Assembly: GCF_949987535.1 (NCBI RefSeq)
Contig: NC_080067.1
Span: 8,680,001-8,744,000, forward strand
Source: Balaenoptera acutorostrata
Taxonomy: Eukaryota > Chordata > Mammalia > Artiodactyla > Balaenopteridae
Direction: 5' to 3'
Length of the DNA: 64,000 nucleotides
Shown here: positions 1 to 11,935 of the stretch, in pieces
Numbering within the stretch: position 1 is the first letter of the stretch
How the letters are laid out: every line of letters begins with the position of its first letter
Notes under the pieces: model-generated
Told to the model about the DNA's origin: nothing
What the model saw: only the letters and a program-made list of their open reading frames with translations
Database searches by the model: none
Program-made: the position numbers and the translations under genes

Positions 1-390
1 TGAGCATAGAGGAATATAGGAAACAAAGTGCAAACGTGTTGTGGTAAAGTTATACTCTGGGAAAATACAGAGAAGAGGGATTGGAATCTCGTAAGACTTT
101 TTGGAGGTGACCTTTGGGCTGATTCTTGGAGGAGATACAGGTTTTTGGGTAGATAAAAAAGATACTTTCCAGTTGAGGAGTCTTGACCAGTCAGTATACA
201 GTACTGTTTTCTTCCTCTCTAGAGTTTAGATTCAATTGACAAGCAGACCCTAGAGTAGAAAAATGGAGATTTTTTAAATGTCATTTTGATTGTTGGTAAA
301 GCTATTTGTAGAATATGATTTAAGTGTGTGTCCAAATGGGCTTGCTAAGTCTTCAGCCCTAAATTTACAAAAAGAAGATAAGTTACCTAC
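1..390. other. Unclassified non-coding DNA
   Basis: I see no gene, tRNA fold or familiar repeat here. It is ordinary AT-rich mammalian intergenic or intronic sequence. Confidence 0.5.
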
Positions 391-875
391 TGCTGTGTAA
401 CTAACCCCAAAAAGTAGTGTGTTGAAACGTTTTATTGCTTCTGATGATTCTACGTGTTGACTGGACAGTGTTACTCTTCCAAGTGGTATAATTTGGGGTC
501 ACTCTTATGGCTGCATTCAGGTGGCAAGCATATTGAACTGGATGGTCCAAGAGAGCTCTATCACATGTCTGGAGGCTTTGGTGCTGGGAGTTGGCTGTGG
601 TACTTTGGGTCCCCTCCGAATGGCTCCTTACTTCATGTGGTACTTTCTCTCCACATCCTCTCTCTCTCCAGCAGGACAGCCTGAAATTCCTTAGCATGGC
701 CAGATTCTAAGAGGGAGAAAAATGGAAGCTGTCAGGCCTTTCAAGGACAAGGCCTAGAACTCATAAAACATCACTTCCTCTGCATTCTACTGGTGTCACA
801 AGTCAGAAGGCCAGCCTGGATTTAAGGGGTGAGGAAATGGATTCCACTACTTGTTGAGAGAATAGGAAGGCAGGA
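391..875 (+). repeat. Old interspersed repeat, family not resolved
   Basis: The opening (a 'ctgtgtaacta-acccc-aaaa-agt' pattern) and the later text around 'tcacttcctctgcattctac' and 'cagcctggatttaaggggtgagg' follow a layout I know from an ancient mammalian repeat with LTR-like organisation. Divergence is high and I cannot fix the family or exact ends. The small open frames inside it look accidental. Confidence 0.45.
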
Positions 876-1043
876 AGAGGAGGAATTGTTAACAGCCTGT
901 TTTGGGGGACAATTCCAGACTTACATAACTAATCTTCATTATAGCCAGATAACCTCTATTACCCAGGGACATCGATTGCATGGCAGAAAGCAGACAGAAC
1001 AGGTACCTATTACAGACAAGGATTCAAAAGAGAGGAGGAGGTC

Positions 1044-1498
1044 CTACACTGTTGGTGGGAATGTAAATTATGCATCTACTGTGGAGAACAGTCTGGAGGT
1101 TCCTCAAAAACCTAAAAATAGAGCTACCATATGATTTAGCAATCTTACTCCTGAGCATATATCTGGAGAAAACTATAATTCAAAAAGATACATGCACCCC
1201 AATATTCATTGCAGCACTATTTAAAACAGCCAAGACGTGGAAGCAACCTAAGTGTCCATCGATAGATGAATGGGTAAAGAAGATGTGGTACAAATATACT
1301 ATGGTATATTACTCAGCCAAAAAAAAGAATGAAATAATGCCATTTGTAGCAACATGGATGGACCTAGTGATTATCATACTAAGTGAACTAAGTCAGAAAG
1401 AGAAAAGACAAATACCACATGATATCACTTACATGTGGAATCTAAAATATGATACAAATGAACATACCTATGAAACAAAAACAGACTCACAGACATAG
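1044..1498 (+). pseudogene. LINE-1 ORF2p C-terminal fragment
   Basis: From 1070 to 1498 an open frame reads as the C-terminal end of L1 ORF2p. Landmarks are ELPYDLAI (family form ELPYDPAI), [33 protein letters not shown] and YYSAKKKNEI. ORF2p is the L1 endonuclease and reverse transcriptase, and this C-terminal part is needed for RNA binding and mobility. The endonuclease and reverse-transcriptase domains are absent, so no activity is expected. It matches the same region of the two longer L1 copies at about 7480-7865 and 20810-21191. Confidence 0.85.
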
Positions 1499-1518
1499 AG
1501 AACAGACTTGTGGTTGCC

Positions 1519-1532
1519 GGGGGGGGGGGGGG
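1519..1532 (+). repeat. Poly-G run in L1 3'UTR
   Basis: Fourteen consecutive G, then A and GGGGG, at a G-rich spot that is normal for L1 3'UTRs. The run probably grew by slippage. Confidence 0.95.
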
Positions 1533-1707
1533 AGGGGGTTGGAGGAGGGATGGATTGGGAGTTTGGGATTAGCAGATGCAAACTATTATATATAGGATGG
1601 ATAAACAACAAGGTCCTAGTGTATAGCACAGGGAACTATATTCAGTATTCTGTGATAAACCATAATAGAAAAGAATATGAAAAAGAATGTACATATATAT
1701 GCATAAC

Positions 1708-1732
1708 TATATATATATATATATATATATAT
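1708..1732. repeat. (TA)n microsatellite
   Basis: About twelve uninterrupted TA units within the 3' part of the L1 fragment. Confidence 0.95.
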
Positions 1733-2027
1733 GCATTTATACGTAACTGAATCACTTTGCTGTAGAGTAGAAATTAACACAACATTGTAAACTATAGTTC
1801 ATTAAAATAAATTTTTAAAAAAGAGTGAGGAGGAGGAAGTCACTGCTCCAAGAACTCCAAATTCTTTCTCCCAAGTTCACTGATCAGATGAGTTCTCCTC
1901 CCCTGGGGAAGGAATGAATAAGAGAGTGGAGTGGAGCCTAGGATATTTCTCAGGGAGAGCTCCTTCCTATGGAAGGTTGAGGGAAAAGTGGACATCAGGC
2001 AGAAGTCAAATGCAATGTTTGCAAAAC

Positions 2028-2041
2028 AAAATATCAGGTGG
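2028..2041. repeat. Target-site duplication, left copy
   Basis: 'aaaatatcaggtgg' here recurs exactly at 8245-8258, immediately after the 3' A-rich tail. The pair brackets the 6.2-kb LINE-1 and fixes both of its ends. Confidence 0.93.
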
Positions 2042-3075
2042 GAACTAGGGCACCTGCAGGATGCTGGTGGGGGACCTCAACGTCCAGGGTGATGGGAGGA
2101 AGCCCCAAGCAAACTGGTAGGATGTGGGGGGACTGAGGGGGGAGGAGAAGTTGATGCCAGACAGGATCAGAGCCCCTGAGGGGTGGCTGAGGGGGGGATT
2201 TTTCCATGTCTGGAGGGACCCTTGGGGGCTCAAATCAGGGGGGAACACACCCAGCATATCCCCTGCCCAATCAGCTGGAGGAGTCTGCCCAACTCTCAGG
2301 CCGGGTCCTACACCCTCAGAGGTCCCCTCCAGGCCATGTGCGTCCTGGGGGCACAGGAGGGAGGATGAAGGAGAGCAGGAGAGGCAGGCAGGAGGGGCGC
2401 TCCAGTACCGGAGGAGCGGGAGATGAGTGGAGGATGTTTGTCCTGCCCACTCAAGCCCAGGAAGCCTGCTGGGCTCCCAGGTGGGGTCCCCTGCCCTCTG
2501 GCACCAGAGGTGCGGGGCACACGTGGGACCCTGCTGTTCTGATGAGCCTAATCCCCACCCCCCACAGCCACCAGAACGTTTCCTTTTCTGTGGATCCTAA
2601 GCATAGGCCCCACCCACTACCCAAACACCACCCCTGCTTAGGCCCTACCCTCCACAGACAAGGCCTTTTCCACTTTTTTTTGCTCTTTTTTACTATTGTG
2701 GTTCTGTTTTAACTTCCAGTTGTTGTTTCATCTATATTTTTATTTTTATATTCTTTCCAACATATCTGTTAGTTTCCTAGTCTAATTTTATTTTTTACTT
2801 TGTTACTGTTCTCCGCCCCCTTTTTTTGTGCCACTCTGCATGGCTTGCAGGATCTTGGTTCACAAGCTGAGGGTTGGGTCAAAGCTCCTGCAGTGGGAGC
2901 TCTGATTCCGAACCACTGGACTAAAAGAGAACCTCAGACCCCTCAGACTGGAGTGAGATCTCCCAGTGGTCCTCATCTCGGCATCAAGACCTAGCTCTAC
3001 CCAACAGCCTACAAAATCCAGTGTTGGAAGCCTCAGACCAAACAACCAATAAGACAGGAACACAATCCCACTCAT

Positions 3076-3106
<31 letters not shown>

Positions 3107-3120
3107 AACGGCAAAAAAAC
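2042..3120 (+). promoter_or_regulatory. L1 5'UTR (internal promoter region)
   Basis: This is the segment between the left duplication and ORF1, where L1 elements carry their internal RNA polymerase II promoter. The first 500 bases are much richer in G and C than the flanks, with many G tracts (for example 2124-2145 and 2177-2245). The part from 2880 to 3080 aligns with about 16040-16240 of the other long L1. Close to ORF1 it has a run of about 22 A and a short GA repeat (3078-3108), which the other copy lacks. Promoter function is inferred from position and was not observed. Confidence 0.75.
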
Positions 3121-4006
3121 ATGTCACAGATGAAGGAACAAGGTAAAAACCGACAAGACCAAATAAATTAAGAGAAAATAGGCAATCTACCTGAAAAAGA
3201 ATTCAGAGTAATTATAGTAAAGATGATCCAGAATCTTGGAAATAGAATGGACGCACAGAATGAGAAAACACAAGAATGTTTAACAAACATCTAGAAGAAC
3301 TAAAGAACAAACAAACAGAGATGAACAACACAATAACTGAAATGAAAAAAAAACACTAGAAGGAATCAATAACAGAATAACTGAGACAGAAGAATGAATA
3401 AGTGAGCTGGAAGACAGAATGGTGGAAATAACTGCCAAGGAACAGAATAAAGAAAAAAAAAATGAAAAGAATTGAAGAAAATCTCAGAGACCTCAGGGAC
3501 AACACTAAACACATAAACATATGAATTATAGGGGTCCCCGAAGAAGAAAAAAAGGAAGGGTCTGAGAAAATATTTGACGAGATTATAGTAGAAAAATTCC
3601 CTAACATGGGAAAGGAAATAGTCACCCACGTCCAGGAAGCACAGAGAGTCCCATACAGGATAAACCCTAAGAGAAACACACCAAGACACATATTAATCAA
3701 ACTAACAAAAATTAAATTCAAAGAAAAGATATTAAAAACAGCAAGGGAAAAACAACAAATAACATACAAAGGAAACCCCAAAAGGTTATCAGCTGACTTT
3801 TCAGCAGAAACTCTATGAGCCAGAAGGGAGTGGCAGGATATATTAAAGTGATGAAAGGGAAAAACCTACAACCAAGATTACTCTACCCAGCAAGGATCTC
3901 ATTCAGATTTGACGGAGAAATTAAAACATTTACAGACAAGCAAAAGCTAAGAGAATTGAGCATCACCAAACCAGCTTTACAACAAATGCTAAAGAAACTT
4001 TTCTAG
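3121..4006 (+). pseudogene. LINE-1 ORF1p (RNA-binding chaperone), broken
   Basis: ORF1p is the trimeric nucleic-acid chaperone that coats L1 RNA in the cytoplasmic particle. The likely start is the ATG at 3121, which opens with the family-like MSQMKEQGKN. A TAA stops it at codon 17 (3169-3171). Further frameshifts follow, so the protein can be read only in pieces over about 295 codons. Recognisable segments are the RRM-region IMGVPE-type motif near 3520-3545 and, at 3606-3780, the C-terminal domain with GKEIVTHVQEAQRVPYRINP and HILIKLTKIKFKEKIL. The piece from 3815 contains LQPRLLYPARISFRFDGEIKTF and leads to the natural stop at 4004-4006. ORF2 begins 58 bases downstream. Confidence 0.88.
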
Positions 4007-4064
4007 GTGGGAAACACAAGAGAAGGAAAAGACTTACAAAAACAAACCCAAAACAATTAAGAAA

Positions 4065-7000
4065 ATGGTAATCAGAACATACATATTGATAATAACCTTG
4101 AATGTAAATGGATTAAATGCCCCAACCAAGAGTCACAGACTGGCTGAATGGATACAAAAATGAGACCCATATATATGCTGTCTACAAGAGAACCACTTCA
4201 GATCTAGGGACACATACAGACTGAAAGTGAAAGGATGGAAAAAGATATTCCATGCAAATGGAAATCAAAAGAAAGCTGTAGTAACAATACTCATATCAGA
4301 TAAAATAGACTTTAAAATAAAGACTGTTACAAGAGATAAGGAAGGACACTGCATAATGATCAAGGGATCAATCCAAGAAGAAGATATAACAATTATAAAT
4401 ATTTATGCACCCAACATAGGAGCACCTCAATACATAAGGCAAATGCTAACTGCCATGAAAGGGGAAATTGACAGTAACACAATCATAGTAGGGGACTCTA
4501 ACACCTCACTTACACCAATGGACAGATCATCCAAAAAGAAAATAAATAAGGAAACACAAGCTCTAAATGACAAAGTAGACCAGATAGATTTAATTGATAT
4601 TTGCAGAACATTCCACCCGAAAGTGGCAGAATACACTTTCTTCTCAAGGGCACACAGAACATTCTCCAGGATAGATCACATCTTGGGTCACAAATCAAGC
4701 CTCGGAAAATTTAAGAATATTGAAATCTTATCAAGCATCATTTCTGACCACAACGCTATGAGATTGGATGTCAATTACAAGAGAAAAACTGTAAAAAACA
4801 ACAATACATGGAGGCTAAACAGTGTGTTACTAAATGACCAAGAGATCACTGAAGAAATCAAAGAAGAAATAAAAAAATACATAGAAACAAATGACAATGA
4901 AAACACGATGATCCAAAACCTATGGGATGCAGCAAAAGCAGTTCTAAGAGGTAAGTTTATAGCAATTCAATCTCACCTCAAGAAACAAGAAAAATCTCAA
5001 ATAAAAAAATCTAACCCTATACCTAAAGCAACTAGAGAAAGAAGAACAAAGAAAACCCAAAGTCAGTAGAAGGAAAGAAATCATAAAGATCAGAGCAGAA
5101 ATAAATGAAATAGAAACAAAGTAAACAGTAGCAAAGATCAATAAAACTAAAAGCTGGTTCTTTGAGAAGATAAACAAAATTGATAAACCCTTAACCAGAC
5201 TCATCAAGAAAAAAAGGGAGAGGGTACAAATCAATAAAATTAGAAATCAAAAAGGAGAAATCACCACTGACAACACAGAAATACAAAGGATTATAAGAGA
5301 CTACTACAAACAACTATATGCTAATAAAATGGACAACCATGAAGATATGGATAAATTCTTGGAAAGGTACAATTTTCCAAGACTGAACCAGGAAGAATAA
5401 GAAAATATAAAGAGACCTATCACAAGTAATGAAATTCAAATTGTATTTAAAAATCTTCCAACAAACGAAAGTCCAGGGCCAGATGGCTTCAGAGGTAAAT
5501 TCTATCAAACATTTAGAGAAGAGCTAACACCAATCCTTCTCAAACTCCTCCAAAAAATTGCAGAGGGAGGAACACTCCCAAATTCATTCTACGAAGCCAC
5601 CATCACCCTGACACCAAAACCAGAAAAAGATATCACACAAAAAAATTAGAGACCAATATCACTGGTGAACATAGATGCAAAAATCCTGAACAAAATACTA
5701 GCAAAAAGAATCCAACAACATATTAAAAGGATCATACACCATGATCAAGTGGGATTTATCCCAAGGATGCAAGGATTTTTCAATATATGCAAATCAATCA
5801 ATGTGATATACCATATTAACAAATTAAGGAATAAAAACCATATGATCATCTCAGTAGGTGCAGAAAAAGCTTTTGACAAAACTCAACACCATTTATGAAA
5901 AAAACTCTCCAGAAAATGGGCATATGGGCAACATAATAAAGGCCATATAAGACAAACCACTGCAAAGATCATACTCAATTGTGAAAAACTGAAAGCATTT
6001 CCACTAAGATCAGGAACAAGACAAGGACAAGACAAGACACTCTCACCACTCTTACTCAACATAGTTTTGGAAATCTTAACCACAGCAATCATAGAAGAAA
6101 AAGAAATAAAAGGAATACAAATTGGAAAAGAAGAAGTAAAACTTTCACTGCAGATGACATGATACTATATATAGAAAATCCTAAAGATGCCACCAGAAAA
6201 CTACTAGAACTAATCAGTGAATTTGGTAAGGTTGCAGGATACAAAATATTAATGCATAGAAATCTATGGCATTCCTATACACTAACAATGAAATATCAGA
6301 AAGAGAAATTAAGCAAACAATCCCATTCACCATTGCAACAAAAAGAATAAAATACCTAGGAATAAACCTACCTAAGGAGGTGAAAGACTTGTACTCAGAA
6401 AACCATAAAACACTGATGAAAGAAATCGAAGATGACGTAAACAGTTGGAGAAATATACCATGTTCTTGGATTAGAAGAATCAATATTGTGAAAATGACTA
6501 TACTACCCAAAGCAATCTACAGATTCAATGCAATCCCTATCAAACTACCAAGGGCATTTTTCACATAACTACAACAGAAAATTTCACAATTTGTATGGAA
6601 ACACAAAAGACCCCAAATAGCCAAAGCAATCTTGAGAAAGAAAAACGGAGGTGGAGGAATCGGGCTCCTGGACTTCAAACTATACTACAAAGCTACAGTA
6701 ATCAAGACAGTATGGTACTGGCACAAAAACAGAAATATAGATCAATGGTATGTGATAGAAAGCCCAGAGATAAACCCACACACATATGGCCACCTAATTT
6801 ACGACAAAGAAGGCAAGAACATACAATGGGAAAAGACAGTCTCTTCAATAAGTGGTGCTGGGAAAAGTGAAGAGCTACATGGAAAAGAGTGAAATTAGAA
6901 CACTCCCTAACACCATACACAAAAATAAACTCCAAATGGATTAAAGATGTAAATGTAAGTCCAGACACTATAAAACTTTTAGAGGAAAACATAGGAAAAA

Positions 7001-7865
7001 CACTCTTTGACATAAACCACAGCAAGATCTTTTATGACCCACCTCCTAGAGTAATGATAATAAAAACAAAAATAAATAAATGGGGCCTAATTAAACCTAA
7101 AAACTTTTGCACAGCAAAGGAAACCATAAACAAGATGAAAAGACAACCCTAAGAATGGGAGAAAATATTTGCAAACGAAACAATGGACAAAGGATTACTC
7201 TCCCAAATATACAAAAGCTCATGGAGCGCAATATCAAAAAACAAACAATCCAATTAAAAAATGAGCAGAAGACTTAAATAGATATTTGACCAAAGAAGAC
7301 ATACAGATGGCCAAGAGGTACATGAAAAGATGTTCAACATCACTAATTATTAGAGAAATGCAAATCAAAACTAAAATGAGGTATCACCTCACACCGGTCA
7401 GAATGGCCATTATCAAAAAATGTAGAAACAATAAATGCTGTAGAGGGTGTGGTGAAAAGGGAACCCTCCTGTACTGTTGGTGGGAATATAAATTGATACA
7501 ACCACTATGGAGAACAGTATCGAGGTTCCTTAAAAAACTAAAAATAGAACTACCATGTGACCCAGCAATCCCACTACTGGGCATATACCCTGAGAAAACT
7601 ATAATTCAAAGAGACATGTACCATAGTGTTCATTGAAGCACTATTTACAATAGCCAGGACATGGAAGCAACCTAAATGTCCATCAACAGATGAATGGATA
7701 AAGATGTGGCACATATATATGATGGAATATTACTCAGCCGTAAAAAGAAATGAAATTGAGTTATTTGTAGTGAGGTGGATGGACACAGAGTTTGTCATAC
7801 AGAGTGAAGTAAGTCAGAGAGAGAAAAACAAATACCGTATGCTAATGCATATATATGGAATCTAA
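4065..7865 (+). pseudogene. LINE-1 ORF2p (endonuclease/reverse transcriptase), broken
   Basis: ORF2p nicks target DNA and copies L1 RNA. The frame from ATG 4065 runs to 5069 with one internal TGA (4161-4163). Across it the APE-type endonuclease residues are all present: NVNGLN, LQEN, INIYAPN, VGDSNT, SRIDH and SDHNA. After 5069 the reverse transcriptase lies in different frames: [24 protein letters not shown] at 5690-5760, a motif A equivalent near 5860, and a damaged QGHPLSP region near 6020. At the catalytic FADD motif (about 6150) four bases are missing relative to the other copy, which shifts the frame. The C-terminal region reads from 7286 to the natural TAA at 7863-7865. Total length matches about 1267 codons, the usual ORF2 size. 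It cannot make an active enzyme. Confidence 0.92.
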
Positions 7866-8244
7866 AAAAAAGAATGATATTGATGAACCTAGTAGCAGGG
7901 CAGGAATAAAGACATAGACATAGAGTATGGACTTGAGGACACAGGGTGGGAGGGGGAAGCTGGGGTGAAGTGAGAGTAGCATCGACATATATACACCACC
8001 AAATGTAACATAGCTAGTGCAAAGCAGCAGCATAGCACAGAGATATCAGCTTGGTGCTTTGCGATGACCTAGAGAGGAGGGATAGGGAGGGTGGAAGGGA
8101 AGCTCAAGAGGGAGGGGACATGGGGATGTATGTGTGCATGTGGCTGATTCACTTTGTTGTGCCACAGAGGCTAACACAGTATTGTGAAGCAGTTATACTC
8201 TAATAAAGATCTATTAAAAAGAAATAAATAAAAAAACAAAAACA
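7866..8244 (+). other. L1 3'UTR and A-rich tail
   Basis: Non-coding L1 3' end with the G-rich stretch near 7940-7965, the 'gctgattcactttgttgt' block, 'ctaataaag' and an A-rich tail interrupted by other bases, as in an aged poly(A). The right target-site duplication follows directly. Confidence 0.85.
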
Positions 8245-8258
8245 AAAATATCAGGTGG
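8245..8258. repeat. Target-site duplication, right copy
   Basis: Exact match to 2028-2041. It overlaps the last A residues of the tail, so the true length could be a base or two shorter. Confidence 0.93.
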
Positions 8259-9515
8259 TGTACACAAACTCTACAACTTCCCATTAGTCAACATGACCTG
8301 GAAAAGTGCCAGGATGTTGCTGTTCAGGGCAATAAAACAAAACAAAACAAACAAAACCAAATGGGTTTCTTTTTCTGAGATAATCTCCGTGGTACCTCAG
8401 CTACCTTGCCTAACTCCCAGTGGAGTTTTTCGAGAGATGTCAGCTCTTCTTCTAAAATAGGATTTAAGTTTGAGTGCATACTTGTGATGCCTGAAGATGA
8501 TTTTTTTAATGACTGATGGGAGTAGGATCCATGCTGTAAGGGGGTTATATAAATTACAGATACAGAAAGCCCCAAGAGGCATGGCCAGGTCGGGTCCTAA
8601 CACCCAGGCTCCTCCCATCCTGCCAAGGTGTACCGAGGATGTGTATGACTGTACTACCTAATTAATGAGGCAAATTCTGGGATCTGTTGATGCTCACTCC
8701 TAATGAACGCATACAGTAAGGCAGGATGCTTCCACTTAGATATGCAAATGAACATAATTCTAATTTTGTTCCATATTTCTTCTTTCCAAAGCAATTGAGG
8801 TTTCACAATCTGGAAAAAAATGTGGTAGGAGACAAGGAGCATTAGAAATGGGCTTTCTCCCTGAGGTAATTTACCTGAAACAAGAACCCTCATGCAAATA
8901 AATAAATAAATAAATAAAATATAAAAGTTACCATTTGGTGCAGGTTAGAGAAGCCTTCCTGTCTTCATTTTGGAGTCCCACTGGGCCTAGAACACTCTAT
9001 GCTCAAGGACTCTCAAAGTTGTTTGTTCTTTTTGTTTGTTATTCCTTCCTTTGAGTTTAGTTTTAATGACTGTTGTTTGTAAGAACAATGTATTTGAAAA
9101 AAAAAACATGTTAGGAGTGAATTAGGATATAAAGATATCATATCCAGCTGTGTTGAATAACTAGCTGAGCTTGGAGGTTATAACAGAGGTTGGGATAAAG
9201 AGTGAATCCAGGTTTTGTGGAGTCCAAAGCTTATATAAGCTGGGGTACTCCCTTTAAGAAAAAAAAATCAAATTAAGAATATAAAATTAGGTACTGAAAC
9301 TTAGAAGGAGTCAGTGTAATTGGGGGACCCTAAAGCTTAAGTTTCATTGGTTTCATGGCAAATTAACCTTTGCTGGGATCAAAATCTTATCAGAAAACCA
9401 TATATGACCTGATAATTTATATTGTTTTGTATAAACATGAACAGGACATTGATCAGTGGCTTATGTGTTTTGTAGCAGAGAAAAATAATTATAGACGATA
9501 TACTGGTTACAGGTA
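8259..9515. other. Unclassified non-coding DNA
   Basis: No gene or clear repeat family. It holds a short (aaaac)n stretch at 8330-8352 and an (aaat)n stretch at 8896-8920. The small open frames have no recognisable family features. Confidence 0.5.
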
Positions 9516-9971
9516 TGTTAGTTTTCTAGGGATGCTGAAGTGAAATACCACAAACTGGGTGACTTAAACAATAAAAATGTATTGCTCCCAATTCTGGAGG
9601 CCAGGAGTTGAAGATCAGGGAATCAGCAGGGTTGATTCATTCTGAGGACTGTGAGGGAGTATCTCTTCCATGCCTCTCTCCTAGCTTCTGGTGTTCTGCT
9701 GGTAATCTTCAGTGTTCCTTAGCTTGTAGATGCATCACCCTGATCTCTGCCTTCATCTTCACATGGTGTTCTCTCTATGTACTTATTTGTCTCTGTCCAA
9801 ATTTCCTCTTCTTATAAGGACACAGCTATATTGGATTAGGACTCACTCTAATGACCTCATCTTAATTTGATTATCTGCAAAAACCTTATTTCCAAATAAG
9901 GTCACAGTCATAGGTACTGGAGTTAGGACTTCAACATCATTTGGAGGGACACAGCTCAATCCATAACAACA
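9516..9971 (+). mobile_element. MaLR-type solo LTR (ERVL-MaLR group)
   Basis: It starts with 'tgttagttttctagggatg' and ends in 'ccataacaaca', giving TG...CA ends. In between it shows the familiar MaLR order: 'ataccacaaactgggtgact', an A-rich block, 'ttctggaggccaggagttg', 'cttcacatggtgttctctc', 'tataaggacac', 'cctcatcttaatttgatta' and 'ccaaataaggtcac'. MaLR elements are ancient non-coding LTR retrotransposons spread by ERVL-like retroviruses. Divergence is high, and I did not assign the subfamily. Confidence 0.82.
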
Positions 9972-10768
9972 GGTGACACAATATTAATATATGAACTATC
10001 TTAAGAAAGTCAATGTCCTCGGTGAAAATGCTCCGGCATGCCCCTTACATCCTTCTTATTCTAATAGGTGGAAATGTACTCAGACAATGTCAGAATTTAT
10101 CATTTTATCAACATAAAACCAACATGTAAAGTAAGCCTAAATTAATCCCTTCCATTATGTACCTAGAAAACTCCTATGAGTCCTTCAAAATGTTGTTAAG
10201 ATATCACTTTTTTGGAGACACCATTTCTAGCCCACTTATCCTCTGATTCCTGCTCCAAATCCACCCTCAAGTTTCTCCCCACTGACCTCTGCCTGGAAAA
10301 GCAAGTTCATGGACACATCAACTGGGCTCTCAAGTCTTGTGACTTCAGGCTGGGATCAGCCTGTGGGGAACCTAGGAGAAGATGGGAAAGCGTCAAGTGG
10401 GTGAGATCTGGGGATGTGTTTCCCCAGATCCTTCCTGTGATCTGATGTCTGGCTTTGTCTCAAATGAACACCATTGTTCCTCTCAAGGCCTCTGACTCTA
10501 TAAAAAATGTTTCTCCCCTGGTACCATTTCCTCTCCTTTGGACCTTGGATGAGAATAACTCAGCTTCTTCTATGTCCTGGGTGAGGGTTTTTTGCCCTAT
10601 ATTTCTTTATATCCACACTTTTGTTAAAAATCTTCTCCTAGAATTATTCTATTTTAAATGTCCTATTTGTTTAGTGTTGGGAGCTTGACTGATACATCCT
10701 CCAATACACAAATTTAATCACTCCCTCCTCTATCTTTCTAGTATATTGGACTTAATTCTGTTTGTCTA
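9972..10768. other. Unclassified non-coding DNA
   Basis: Between the MaLR LTR and the mariner. No recognisable gene or repeat. It may include an old repeat around 10140-10330, but the match is too weak to name. Confidence 0.4.
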
Positions 10769-10949
10769 CTGGGTTGGTCAAAAGAGAAACCTTCCTTAAG
10801 ATGGCTCTAGTAGCATTTAGTTTTCTTTAACTTAATTCAAAAAATTTTTGTTAGATTGTATGTGACAGCTGTCATATCAGCGTGCATTTAAAAACAGACA
10901 TCAAAATTGGTGAATTTTTGTGTAGCTATTGTAATATTGAAGGTGGAAG

Positions 10950-11935
10950 AAAAAAGCAACATTTTTGGCATATTATGCTTTATTATTTCAAGAAAGGTAA
11001 AAATGCAACTGAAATGCAAATAAAAAGATTTGTGCAGTGTATGGAGAAGGTGCTGTGACTGATCAAACGTGTCAAAAGTGGTTTGTGAAGTTTTGTGCTG
11101 GAGATTTCTCGCTGGACGATTCTCCAGGGTCTGGTACACCAGTTGAAGTTGATAGCGATCAAATCGAGACATTAATTGAGAACAATCAACGTTGTGCCAC
11201 GTGGGAGATAGCCGACATACTCAAATTATCCAAATCAAGCGTTGAAAATCATTTCCACCAGCTTGGTTATGTTAATTGCTTTGATGTTTGGGTTCCACAT
11301 AAGTTAAGTGAAAGAAACCTTCTTGACCGTATTTCTGCATGCGATTCTCTTCTTAAATGTAATGACGAAAATGTTCTGTTTTTAAAACAAATTGTGATGG
11401 GTGATGAAAAGTGGATACTGCACAATAATGTGGAACGGAAGAGCTCGTTGGGCAAGTGAAATGAACCACCACCAACCACACCAAAGGCCAGTCTTCATCC
11501 AAAGAAGGTGAGGTTGTGTATATGGTGGAATTGGAAGGGAGTCCTCTATTATGAGCTTTTTCTGGAAAATCAAACGATTAATTGCAACAAGTACTACTCC
11601 CAATTAGACCAACTGAAAGCAGCACTTGATGAAAAGCGTCCAGAATTAGTCAACAGAAAATGCATAATCTTCCATAAGATTAATGCAAGCCCACATATTT
11701 TTTGATGACCAGGCAAAAACTGTTACAGCTTGGCTGGGAAGTTCTAATTCATCTGCCATATTCACCAGACATGGCACCTTTGGATTTCCTTTTTTTTTTT
11801 TTTTTTATCTTTACAAAATTCTCTTAATGGAAAAAATTTCAGTTCCATGGAAGACTATAAAAGGCACCTGGAATAGTTCTTTGCTCAAAAAGATTAAAAG
11901 TTTTGGAAAGAAGGAGTTATGAAGTTGCCTGAAAA
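10950..11935 (+). pseudogene. mariner transposase, broken
   Basis: Mariner transposase is a DD34D cut-and-paste enzyme that binds the terminal repeats through an N-terminal helix-turn-helix region. The longest open piece (11037-11459) reads from the DNA-binding domain, with YGEGAVTDQTCQKWFVKFCAGDFSLDD, through the linker WVPHKLSERNL (family form WVPHEL), to GDEKWIL, which holds the first catalytic Asp. The next piece (11508-11705) reaches PELVNRK and the second catalytic site, where HDNA has become HKINA through a net three-base gain. The third site (family form YSPDMAP) survives at 11748-11775 but in another frame. A run of 17 T (11790-11806) sits just after it. Frameshifts upstream of 11037 remove the normal start. 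It is inactive. Confidence 0.9.
11790..11806. repeat. T17 run inside mariner transposase
   Basis: Seventeen T within the coding part of the transposon, where the family normally has a short mixed-sequence F-rich stretch. Replication slippage is the likely origin. Confidence 0.9.

Larger units (their letters stand above)
1044..1826 (+). mobile_element. 5'-truncated LINE-1, 3' end only
   Basis: This holds the last part of ORF2, the L1 3'UTR and an A-rich end. A similar purine-rich segment flanks it (about 1032-1043 and 1827-1841), consistent with a degraded target-site duplication. Truncation at the 5' end is the usual result of incomplete reverse transcription. The 3'UTR carries a 14-base G run and a TA repeat. 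It is non-autonomous, having lost ORF1 and most of ORF2. Confidence 0.85.
2042..8244 (+). mobile_element. Full-length-sized LINE-1 (L1), inactive
   Basis: A 6203-bp L1 with all parts in order: GC-rich 5'UTR (2042-3120), ORF1 (3121-4006), ORF2 (4065-7865), 3'UTR and an A-rich tail. A perfect 14-bp target-site duplication flanks it, so the insertion came from target-primed reverse transcription and is not a fusion of fragments. The 3' end is the artiodactyl/whale type, with a 'gctgattcactttgttgt' block before 'ctaataaag'. Both ORFs carry stops and frameshifts, so it is immobile. The second long copy at 15831-21576 differs at the 5'UTR/ORF1 junction and probably belongs to another subfamily. Confidence 0.93.

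Noticed and set aside
454..684. 76-codon open frame, with a 98-codon frame opposite
   Set aside because: Both lie in a diverged old repeat, overlap on opposite strands and show no family motif.
2124..2712. Overlapping open frames of 100 and 168 codons, with others opposite
   Set aside because: They fall within the GC-rich L1 5'UTR, where stop codons are rare by composition. No ORF0-like or other protein signature was seen.
3356..3781. 141-codon minus-strand frame rich in Phe, Leu and Ser, resembling a membrane protein
   Set aside because: It is the antisense of L1 ORF1. Its hydrophobic look comes from complementing Lys- and Glu-rich codons.
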